NCBI GenBank assembly: GCA_028868305.1
Contig: JAGWUS010000002.1
Span: 1-64,000 of the forward strand
Direction: 5' to 3'
Length of the DNA: 64,000 nt
Origin: Burkholderiales bacterium
Lineage (GTDB): Bacteria > Pseudomonadota > Gammaproteobacteria > Burkholderiales > Burkholderiaceae_C
The notes beneath the pieces were generated by a model that was not told where the DNA came from, ran no database searches, and saw only the letters and a list, made by a program, of their open reading frames with translations. Shown piece by piece: positions 42,037 through 49,752 of the stretch. A program made the translations under genes and the position numbers. Position 1 is the stretch's first letter; every line of letters begins with the position of its first letter.

Positions 42037-44157
42037 CTAATTATCGCTGGCGGGCTCGGGACTTTCGCTCACATCCACGGCAATGGCAATCGGGCCGGCC
42101 ACTTCCTCGTCGTCCTCTGCCTCTTCCGCCGCGTCGGCAGCGGCGTCCGCGGGCATATCCAGCCGTTCTACCACCGTGCCGTGCACATCCAGCGTGATCA
42201 GGTCCATCTCGCCGAGCTTGACGCGCACCTTGGCATTGCGCGGCAGGCCCTGGGCACCCATCACGGGCAGCACCAGAGGAATGTCGTCGGCGCGCACCAT
42301 GCCTTCCTTGAACACGCTGGCCACCAGTTCGGTGATGCCGTGCTGCTGCACATAGCGCATGGTCCAGAATCGCTCCATGGCGCCCTGGTAGCCGTTGTAG
42401 GCGCTGTAGGCGGCATCAAAGCTGCTGATGATGGAGAACAGATCTGCATCCTTGGGCTTGAAGGGCGCCACCAGCGCGGCGGTCTTGCCATGGCGCGCGC
42501 AGGCAATGATCTGCCACTGGTTGACCAGGTCCGTGTAGCGGCGTAGCGGCGATGTGCTCCAGGCGTAGCTTCTGACGCCAATGCCGGCGTGGGGCAGTGC
42601 CTTGGTGCCCATGCGCACTTTGACGCCCGGTGCCAGGCTGGCCTGGCTGCGGTAAATGCCGGGCACGCCGAGCTCGGCCATCCAGCTGCCCCAGGTGCTG
42701 TTGGCCAGAATCATGGCCTCGGCCACCATCAGGTCCAGCGGGGCGCCGCGCTGGCGGATGCTGATGTGAACGGTCTCGCTGCCTTGTGGCTCAGCGCCGT
42801 CGTTGCCTTGCAACTTGAAGTTGTAGTCCGGGCGGTTAAAGGTCTCGGGTTTGCCGCGAACCACCTCGCGCTTGGCCTTGAGGTCTTTGGCCAGGCGATA
42901 TAAAAATGATAGCTGCTTGTGCAATGTGGATGCGGGCTGGACATCGTTTTGATGCTCAACTGCAGCGTCGGAATTGGCCTCCAGCTCTGGCTTCGCCAGG
43001 CCCCCCGAGGGGGTGCAGCCATCCTCGGGGCGGCCCAGCGGATGGCTGAGCCAGGCCTCGGTGACCACGGCGTCGAGCTGGTCATGGCGCAGGTTGTGGG
43101 CAATGGGTACGCGCTCCAGCTTGGTTTCGCTGCCCTTGATCTCCAGTGTCGCTTCGTCCAGCGTGACGTACAGCGACACGGCAGGGCAGTCGCGCCCTTC
43201 CAGCAGGGTATAGGTTTGCACCACATCGTCGGGCAGCATGGTGACCTTGTAGCCCGGCATGTAGACGGTCGACAGGCGCGCGCGACCCAGCACATCCACC
43301 GGGCTGCCGGGTTGCACCGCCAGGCCGGGAGCCGCAATGTGAATACCAACGATGACCGTGCCGCTGCCCAGACCTTGCACGGACAGCGCATCGTCAATCT
43401 CGGTGGTTTGCGAATCGTCAATCGAAAAGGCCTGTACCGGCGCCAGCGGCAAAGCGTCGGCAATGGCCGGCGCGGTGATGGCGGGGAAGCCGGTGCCCTT
43501 GGGGAAGTTCTCCAGCAGGAAGCGCTTCCAATGAAACTGGTAGGGCGACGCAATGGCACCGGCCTTGTGCAGCAACTCCAGCGGCGCGGTGTGGGTGGCG
43601 CGGCTGGCCTCGACCACGGCCTTGTACTCGGGCGCGTTCTTGTCGGGCTTGAACAGGATCTTGTAGAGCTGCTCCTTGATGGGCTCGGGACAGATGCTGG
43701 CGCCCAGTTCGGTTGCCCACTGGGCAATCTGCTCGACGATCAGACGCTTTTTCTCAATGGCGGCCAGCGCCTGGGCGATGATGTCGGCAGGCGCCTTCTT
43801 GAAGCGGCCCTTGCCGGCACGGCGAAAGTAGTGCGGCGTGTCGAACAGCTTGAACAGCATGCCGGCCTGCTCGGTCAAGGTGGCCTGGGCCGAGAAATAG
43901 TCTTTGGCGAGGTCGGCAAAGCCGAACTCCGCTTCGGGCGCAAACGCGTAGGCCATGTCCAGCTCGATGGCCTGGGCCTGGGCCTGGGCGGCTGCAATCA
44001 GCTCAGCGGGCGCAGGCTTTTCAAACTTGATGAGGATATTGGCGCCCTTGACCTTGACGCGCTTGCCGGAATCCAGCTCCACCTGCGCAGAGGACTCCGC
44101 CTCCGACAGCACCCGACCGGCCATGAATTTTCCGGCTTCTTCAAACAGTACAAACAT
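42037..44157 (-). CDS. RNB-domain exoribonuclease (RNase II/R-like)
   Basis: FSIDDSQTTEIDDALSV RNB motif; YAWSTSPLRRYTDLVNQWQ; start chosen at MFVLFEEAGKF. Confidence 0.88.
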   Translation of the reverse strand: MFVLFEEAGKFMAGRVLSEAESSAQVELDSGKRVKVKGANILIKFEKPAPAELIAAAQAQAQAIELDMAYAFAPEAEFGFADLAKDYFSAQATLTEQAGMLFKLFDTPHYFRRAGKGRFKKAPADIIAQALAAIEKKRLIVEQIAQWATELGASICPEPIKEQLYKILFKPDKNAPEYKAVVEASRATHTAPLELLHKAGAIASPYQFHWKRFLLENFPKGTGFPAITAPAIADALPLAPVQAFSIDDSQTTEIDDALSVQGLGSGTVIVGIHIAAPGLAVQPGSPVDVLGRARLSTVYMPGYKVTMLPDDVVQTYTLLEGRDCPAVSLYVTLDEATLEIKGSETKLERVPIAHNLRHDQLDAVVTEAWLSHPLGRPEDGCTPSGGLAKPELEANSDAAVEHQNDVQPASTLHKQLSFLYRLAKDLKAKREVVRGKPETFNRPDYNFKLQGNDGAEPQGSETVHISIRQRGAPLDLMVAEAMILANSTWGSWMAELGVPGIYRSQASLAPGVKVRMGTKALPHAGIGVRSYAWSTSPLRRYTDLVNQWQIIACARHGKTAALVAPFKPKDADLFSIISSFDAAYSAYNGYQGAMERFWTMRYVQQHGITELVASVFKEGMVRADDIPLVLPVMGAQGLPRNAKVRVKLGEMDLITLDVHGTVVERLDMPADAAADAAEEAEDDEEVAGPIAIAVDVSESPEPASDN
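42897..42952 (+). repeat. dispersed repeat (tagctgcttgtgc family) inside the RNB exonuclease CDS
   Basis: gatataaaaatgatagctgcttgtgcaatgtggatgcgggctggacatcg; antisense to the gene, encodes ...DVQPASTLHKQLSFLY. Confidence 0.7.
43000..43035 (+). repeat. palindromic GC-rich repeat inside the RNB exonuclease CDS
   Basis: gccccccgagggggtgcagccatcctcggggcggcc; ccgagg/cctcgg arms; encodes GRPEDGCTPSGG. Confidence 0.6.
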
Positions 44158-44200
44158 AGGGCGCCATTGTCCCCGCAAATCGACCGGGCGCTGGGGTGCG

Positions 44201-44794
44201 TCAGTTCAGCCCCAAAAACTCCAAAACCGCAGGCAGGTGGTCTGCAAAATCGCTGATGGCGTGGTTGCCGCCTTCGACTAGCAGGCCGGGACAACCCGCG
44301 TACTTGCCATGCATTTCCCGCCAGTCCAGCACCTCGTCGCCTTTGGCAATCACCGCCAGGTACCGCTCTGGTTGGGTTAGGGCATCATTTTCCAGGCAGC
44401 GCAATTCCTCGACAAACTCTTCCTTGAAGAAGAAACGATCCTGCGGGTTATGCCAGCTGGTTTGTTCGCCAATGTATCTGGTCAGGTCTCTGGCCGGATG
44501 GACTGCCGGGTTCAGTAACACTGCCCTGCAGCCTGTCTGCTCTGCCACATGGGTGGCATAAAAGCCGCCCAACGAAGAACCCACCACCGCCATGCTTTTT
44601 CTAGGCCAGTTTGCAATACCTTGCGCAACCATCTGCATGGCTTCCTGGGGGGATGCTGGTAATTGTGGACACCACCAGATCACCTCCGGGTGGTGCGCTG
44701 CCATAGTGGAGGCCATCAGCCGGGCCTTGGTCGACTGCGGTGATGAGCGAAAGCCGTGGAGGTAGAGCAGGTGGGTTACAGGTTTTCCGGGCAT
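44201..44794 (-). CDS. YqiA-family esterase
   Basis: MPGKPVTHLLYLHGFRSSPQSTKARLM; VVGSSLGGFYATHVAEQ. Confidence 0.87.
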   Translation of the reverse strand: MPGKPVTHLLYLHGFRSSPQSTKARLMASTMAAHHPEVIWWCPQLPASPQEAMQMVAQGIANWPRKSMAVVGSSLGGFYATHVAEQTGCRAVLLNPAVHPARDLTRYIGEQTSWHNPQDRFFFKEEFVEELRCLENDALTQPERYLAVIAKGDEVLDWREMHGKYAGCPGLLVEGGNHAISDFADHLPAVLEFLGLN

Positions 44795-44865
44795 GCCGGC
44801 ATGATAGGGGGCAATCTTTGCGCGCCCGGCAATTCCATCGCGCCCGGCGATAATTCTGGGCAACC

Positions 44866-46020
44866 ATGGCCACCCACTTCAACAAAATCTCATTGCGCAG
44901 GCGCATCGCTCCCTGGTTTGCCGGGATTGATGGCCCCCTTGCGTTTGCCGTGTTCCTGCTGGCCTGTGCCGGGCTACTGACCATGTATTCGTCTGGGTTT
45001 GACCACGGTACCCGGTTTGAGGACCACGCCCGCAACATGCTGATTGCCGGCACCATCATGTTTGTGGTGGCCCAGGTGCCACCGCAGCGGCTGATGGCGC
45101 TGGCGGTCCCACTTTATGTTCTGGGTGTCACCTTGCTGGTGGGGGTGGCGGTGTTTGGCGTCACCAAGAAGGGCGCCCGGCGCTGGCTCAATATTGGTGT
45201 GACGATTCAGCCTAGCGAAATCCTCAAGATTGCCATGCCCCTGATGCTGGCCTGGTGGTTCCAGAAGCGCGAGGGCCAGTTGCGGCCGCTGGACTTTGTG
45301 GTGGCAGGTGCCTTGCTGGCGGTGCCGGTGGGGCTGATCATTAAGCAGCCCGACCTGGGGACGGCGCTGCTGGTGCTGACGGCCGGCATGTCGGTTATGT
45401 TTTTTGCCGGCATGAGCTGGAAATTGATTGTTCCGCCCGTGGTTCTGGGGCTGGTGGGCGTTGCACTGGTGGTTTTTTTTGAACCGCAGCTGTGTGCGGA
45501 TGGCGTGCGCTGGCCGGTGCTGCATGACTACCAGCAGCAGCGCATCTGTACCTTGCTGGACCCCACCCGGGACCCCTTGGGCAAGGGTTTTCACATCATT
45601 CAGGGCATGATCGCCATTGGCTCTGGTGGTGTGTTCGGCATGGGTTTCATGCAGGGGACGCAAACGCACCTGGAATTCATCCCCGAGCGCACCACCGACT
45701 TCATTTTTGCGTCTTTCTCTGAGGAGTTCGGGCTGCTGGGCAATCTGCTGCTTATTACTGCGTTCATCTTCCTGATACTGCGGGGGCTGGCTATTGCACT
45801 GGAAGCGCCAACGCTGTTTTCGCGCCTGCTGGCCGGTGCGGCCACCATGATCTTTTTTGCCTATGCCTTTGTGAATATGGGCATGGTCAGCGGCATCCTG
45901 CCGGTGGTGGGGGTGCCCCTGCCTTTCATCAGTTATGGCGGTACGGCGATGGTGACGCTGGGGCTTGCGTTGGGCATTCTGATGTCGATTGCCAACTCCA
46001 AGCGCTTGGTGCAGTCGTGA
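44866..46020 (+). CDS. rodA: peptidoglycan glycosyltransferase RodA
   Basis: SEDS protein: GARRWLNIGVTIQPSEILKIAMPL; IPERTTDFIFASFSEEFGLLG; VGVPLPFISYGGTAM. Confidence 0.93.
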   Translation: MATHFNKISLRRRIAPWFAGIDGPLAFAVFLLACAGLLTMYSSGFDHGTRFEDHARNMLIAGTIMFVVAQVPPQRLMALAVPLYVLGVTLLVGVAVFGVTKKGARRWLNIGVTIQPSEILKIAMPLMLAWWFQKREGQLRPLDFVVAGALLAVPVGLIIKQPDLGTALLVLTAGMSVMFFAGMSWKLIVPPVVLGLVGVALVVFFEPQLCADGVRWPVLHDYQQQRICTLLDPTRDPLGKGFHIIQGMIAIGSGGVFGMGFMQGTQTHLEFIPERTTDFIFASFSEEFGLLGNLLLITAFIFLILRGLAIALEAPTLFSRLLAGAATMIFFAYAFVNMGMVSGILPVVGVPLPFISYGGTAMVTLGLALGILMSIANSKRLVQS

Positions 46021-46910
46021 GTGTGCTAACCGTGGGGGCAATTTTTTCCGTAGGCATCATTGGCGTTGGAAACATGGGAGGCGCCATGGCGGCGCACTTG
46101 GGCGCACTGGGCTGGGCACCTTGGGTCCACGACCTCGATGTTGTCAAAGTGGCGAGTTTGATGCCGTTTGGGGCTATAGCACCGGTAGATATTGGACAAG
46201 CAGCTAGCAAATCCATAGCAACCATCGTCTGTGTGGTGGATGCCGCGCAGACGCGCGACGTGCTGTTCGGACCGAAGGGCATTGCCAAGAGTCTGCCGGC
46301 AGGGCACATCGTGGTGCTGTGCCCCACCATTGCGCCGGACGACGTCGAGGACATTGCCCGGGAGTTGCTGGCGCTGGGGGTGGACACGGTGGATGCCCCG
46401 ATGTCGGGTGGTCCGGCGCGTGCGCGTGACGGCTCCATGAGCCTGATGGTGGCCTGTGCCGATGCCGTGTTCGCACGGTGCCAGCCGCTGCTGGAGGCGC
46501 TTTCCGGCAAGGTGTTTCGCATCAGCCAGCGCGTGGGTGATGGCGCACGTACCAAACTGGTCAACAACCTGCTGGCGGGCATCAATCTGGTGGGAGCTGC
46601 GGAGGTGCTGGCCCTGGCGGACCGCATGGGTCTTGACCTGGACACGACGCTGAAGGTGATTGAGCAGTCTAGTGGCCAGAGTTGGATTGGCAGTGACCGC
46701 ATGCGACGCGCCATTGCCGGTGATCTGGCGCCGCGCGCCCATATGACGCTGCTGACCAAAGATACACGTCTGGCGGTAGAGGCTGCGCACGCTGCAGGCT
46801 ATTCCGGCCCCTTGGGCGAATCCGCCAGTCAGGTATTTGCCAAGGCAGTGCAAGCAGGGCTGGCCGACCTGGATGACGGCGCACTCCTGGGGTTTCTCCG
46901 GCGCCCCTAA
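46017..46910 (+). CDS. 3-hydroxyisobutyrate dehydrogenase-like NAD(P)-dependent oxidoreductase
   Basis: VGIIGVGNMGGAMAAHL; VDAPMSGGPARARDGSMSLM; KLVNNLLAGINLVGAAE. Confidence 0.87.
   Translation: MSVLTVGAIFSVGIIGVGNMGGAMAAHLGALGWAPWVHDLDVVKVASLMPFGAIAPVDIGQAASKSIATIVCVVDAAQTRDVLFGPKGIAKSLPAGHIVVLCPTIAPDDVEDIARELLALGVDTVDAPMSGGPARARDGSMSLMVACADAVFARCQPLLEALSGKVFRISQRVGDGARTKLVNNLLAGINLVGAAEVLALADRMGLDLDTTLKVIEQSSGQSWIGSDRMRRAIAGDLAPRAHMTLLTKDTRLAVEAAHAAGYSGPLGESASQVFAKAVQAGLADLDDGALLGFLRRP
46170..46215 (-). repeat. candidate dispersed repeat (tagctgcttgtgc family) within the HIBADH-like CDS
   Basis: reverse complement ...tttgctagctgcttgtccaatatctaccggtgctatagcccc resembles 1782-1846. Confidence 0.5.
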
Positions 46911-46919
46911 AATGGTCCG

Positions 46920-48380
46920 ATGATCTCTCGCGAACCCACTATCGAACGGCTGGCGACGGCCAAGTCCCTGCTTCTGACGCCCTTTGGGCTGGACGAGTCC
47001 CACCTGACCCGGGCGCTGAACGAAATCCGCGCTCACCGGGTGGACGAGGCCGACCTGTATTTCCAGTACACCCGCAGCGAGGGCTGGAGTCTGGAGGAAG
47101 GCATCGTCAAAACCGGGTCCTTCAGCATTGACCAGGGCGTGGGCGTGCGTGCGGTGAGCGGCGAGAAGACGGCGTTTGCCTACTCGGATGACATTTCGGA
47201 GGCATCGCTGCTGGATGCAGCCCGCACTGTGCGGTCCATTGCATCGGCAGCCCAGGCAGGACGTGCAAAATCAGCTGCTAAAAAGATAGCAGTTGGTCGC
47301 CGGCTGTACCCTGACACCGACCCGATTTCCACGCTGGACAGCACCACCAAGGTGGCCTTGCTGGGTAAGGTCGAAAAGCTTGCCCGCGCCAAGGACCCGC
47401 GCGTCATCCAGGTGATGGCGGGCCTTGCCAGCGAATACGACGTGGTGTTGGTGGCGCGGGCGGATGGCACCCTGGCTGCCGATGTGCGCCCGCTGGTCCG
47501 CCTGTCGGTGACGGTCATCGCCGAGCAGAAGGGCCGCCGTGAGGTGGGGTCCAGTGGCGGCGGTGGCCGGTTTGGCCTAGCCTATTTCAGCGATGCCCAA
47601 ATTGAAGAGTATGTGGACTTGGCGGTGCATGCCGCACTGACCAATCTGGAGGCCCGTCCAGCACCCGCTGGCGAGATGACCGTCGTTCTGGGCTCGGGCT
47701 GGCCCGGCATCCTGTTGCACGAAGCCATTGGCCACGGGCTGGAAGGCGACTTCAACCGCAAGGGCAGCAGCGCGTTCAGCGGTCGCATCGGCCAGCGCGT
47801 GGCGGCCAAAGGCGTGACGGTGCTGGATGACGGCACCATTGCGGACCGTCGCGGCTCACTCAATGTGGACGACGAAGGCAATGCCAGCCAGCGCAATGTG
47901 CTGATTGAAGACGGCATTCTGAAGGGCTACATTCAGGACGCGATGAACGCACGCCTGATGGGCGTGGCCCCCACCGGCAATGGCCGGCGCGAAAGCTATG
48001 CCCACGTGCCGATGCCGCGCATGACCAACACCTATATGCTCGGTGGTGACAAGGACCCGGCAGAAATCATCGCCAGCATCAAGAAGGGTCTGTACGCCCC
48101 CAACTTCGGTGGCGGCCAGGTGGACATCACCTCCGGCAAGTTTGTGTTCTCGGCGAGCGAAGCCTACTGGGTGGAAAACGGCAAGGTGCTGTACCCGGTC
48201 AAGGGCGCCACTATCATCGGTAGTGGCCCGGAGTGCCTCAAGCGCGTTGCCATGATTGGCAATGACATGAAGCTTGATCCCGGCGTGGGCACCTGCGGTA
48301 AAGAGGGCCAGAGCGTGCCGGTGGGAGTCGGGCAGCCAACCTTGCGCATGGACGGTCTGACGGTGGGCGGAACCGCCTGA
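46920..48380 (+). CDS. tldD: metalloprotease TldD
   Basis: TLAADVRPLVRLSVTVIAEQKGRREVGSSGGGGRFG; LLHEAIGHGLEGDFNRKGSSAF (HExxxH). Confidence 0.94.
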   Translation: MISREPTIERLATAKSLLLTPFGLDESHLTRALNEIRAHRVDEADLYFQYTRSEGWSLEEGIVKTGSFSIDQGVGVRAVSGEKTAFAYSDDISEASLLDAARTVRSIASAAQAGRAKSAAKKIAVGRRLYPDTDPISTLDSTTKVALLGKVEKLARAKDPRVIQVMAGLASEYDVVLVARADGTLAADVRPLVRLSVTVIAEQKGRREVGSSGGGGRFGLAYFSDAQIEEYVDLAVHAALTNLEARPAPAGEMTVVLGSGWPGILLHEAIGHGLEGDFNRKGSSAFSGRIGQRVAAKGVTVLDDGTIADRRGSLNVDDEGNASQRNVLIEDGILKGYIQDAMNARLMGVAPTGNGRRESYAHVPMPRMTNTYMLGGDKDPAEIIASIKKGLYAPNFGGGQVDITSGKFVFSASEAYWVENGKVLYPVKGATIIGSGPECLKRVAMIGNDMKLDPGVGTCGKEGQSVPVGVGQPTLRMDGLTVGGTA

Positions 48381-48427
48381 GCGGCCTTGTCAGCCTGCTG
48401 TTTTAAACCTGTGCTACATTGACACGC

Positions 48428-48496
48428 ATGAAGTCAGCCGTTTTCTTTTTTAGCTATTTTTGGTTCTCACGCGCATCCGGCGGTCGAGAGATCTGA
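48428..48496 (+). CDS. aroG leader peptide, MKSAVFFFSYFWFSRASGGREI
   Basis: 22-codon ORF with 7 of 8 consecutive aromatic residues (FFFSYFWF), upstream of terminator and aroG; below the ORF-track cutoff. Confidence 0.88.
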   Translation: MKSAVFFFSYFWFSRASGGREI

Positions 48497-48532
48497 ACGT
48501 ACCTAAAAGAAACGTCCTGAATCTTCCCAAAA

Positions 48533-48559
48533 ACCGCCGGCTTCCCCGGCGGTTTTTTT
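48533..48559 (+). terminator. attenuator terminator hairpin of aroG
   Basis: accgccgg cttcc ccggcggt tttttt; competing copy of the 3' arm, ccggcggt, at 48477-48484 inside the leader ORF. Confidence 0.9.
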
Positions 48560-48601
48560 ATGCCCCTTTCCACTTCAACTTTGACCTTAGGAGCCATCAA
48601 C

Positions 48602-49732
48602 ATGACAGCAAAAGCCTCTGCAACCGGTGACTGGTACGGGAAAGACCATCCCGCAGACCGCACCAGCAAAACCGACGACGCACGTATCAAGGACATCACC
48701 GTGTTGCCACCTCCTGAGCACCTCATGCGCTTTTTCCCCATCCGCGGCACCGCGGTGGAGAACCTGATCGCGGACACGCGCAAGCACATTCACCACATCA
48801 TGGGTGGCAAGGACGACCGCCTGCTGGTCATCATTGGCCCATGCTCCATCCACGACCCCGCCGCTGCGCTGGACTATGCCCGCCGCCTCAAAGAACAGCG
48901 CGAAAAGTACAAGGACACGCTGGAAATTGTGATGCGCGTGTACTTCGAGAAGCCACGCACCACCGTGGGCTGGAAGGGCCTGATCAACGACCCCTACCTG
49001 GACGAGACCTTCCGCATTGACGAAGGCCTGCGCATTGCGCGCCAACTGCTGATTGAAATCAACCGCCTGGGCCTGCCCGCTGGCAGCGAGTTTCTGGACG
49101 TGATTTCCCCGCAGTACCTGGGAGATCTGATTTCCTGGGGCGCCATTGGCGCGCGCACCACCGAGAGCCAGGTGCACCGCGAGCTGGCCTCCGGCATCTC
49201 CGCACCCATCGGCTTCAAGAACGGTACCGATGGCAATATCAAGATCGCCACCGATGCCATTCAGGCGGCAGCGGGTGGACACCATTTCCTGTCAGTGCAC
49301 AAAAATGGCCAGGTGGCAATCGTGCAAACCAATGGCAACCCGGACTGCCACGTGATCCTGCGCGGCGGCAAGGCGCCCAATTACGATACGGCCAGTGTGG
49401 CGGCTGCCTGTGCCGATCTGGCCAAGGCCAAACTGCATGAAACTCTGATGGTGGATTGCAGCCACGCCAACAGCAGCAAGCAGCACGAGAAGCAACTGGA
49501 TGTGGCAAAGGACATTGCCGCACAGATTGCGGGTGGTTCTAAAAGGGTATTTGGTGTGATGGTGGAAAGCCACCTCAACGCCGGTGCCCAGAAATTCACC
49601 CCCGGCAAGGACGACGCGACCCAACTGGAGTACGGCAAGAGCATCACCGACGCCTGCCTGGGCTGGGACGACTCATTGGCTTCGTTGGACGTGCTGTCGC
49701 AAGCCGTGCAGGCGCGTCGTAAACGCAAGTAG
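48602..49732 (+). CDS. aroG: 3-deoxy-7-phosphoheptulonate synthase (DAHP synthase, AroG type)
   Basis: LLVIIGPCSIHDPAAALDYARRL; MRVYFEKPRTTVGWKGLINDPYLD; VDCSHANSSKQH. Confidence 0.96.
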   Translation: MTAKASATGDWYGKDHPADRTSKTDDARIKDITVLPPPEHLMRFFPIRGTAVENLIADTRKHIHHIMGGKDDRLLVIIGPCSIHDPAAALDYARRLKEQREKYKDTLEIVMRVYFEKPRTTVGWKGLINDPYLDETFRIDEGLRIARQLLIEINRLGLPAGSEFLDVISPQYLGDLISWGAIGARTTESQVHRELASGISAPIGFKNGTDGNIKIATDAIQAAAGGHHFLSVHKNGQVAIVQTNGNPDCHVILRGGKAPNYDTASVAAACADLAKAKLHETLMVDCSHANSSKQHEKQLDVAKDIAAQIAGGSKRVFGVMVESHLNAGAQKFTPGKDDATQLEYGKSITDACLGWDDSLASLDVLSQAVQARRKRK

Positions 49733-49752
49733 CAGGCGGCGACGGGTGGGCG

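Noticed and set aside
42919-44256. 445-aa plus-strand ORF
   Set aside because: Antisense shadow of the RNB exonuclease (GC-rich third-position effect); no recognisable domain.
47262-47295. tgcaaaatcagctgctaaaaagatagcagttgg in tldD as another repeat copy
   Set aside because: Short similarity only; TldD orthologues vary here naturally and the match lacks the ggctagaggcc half.
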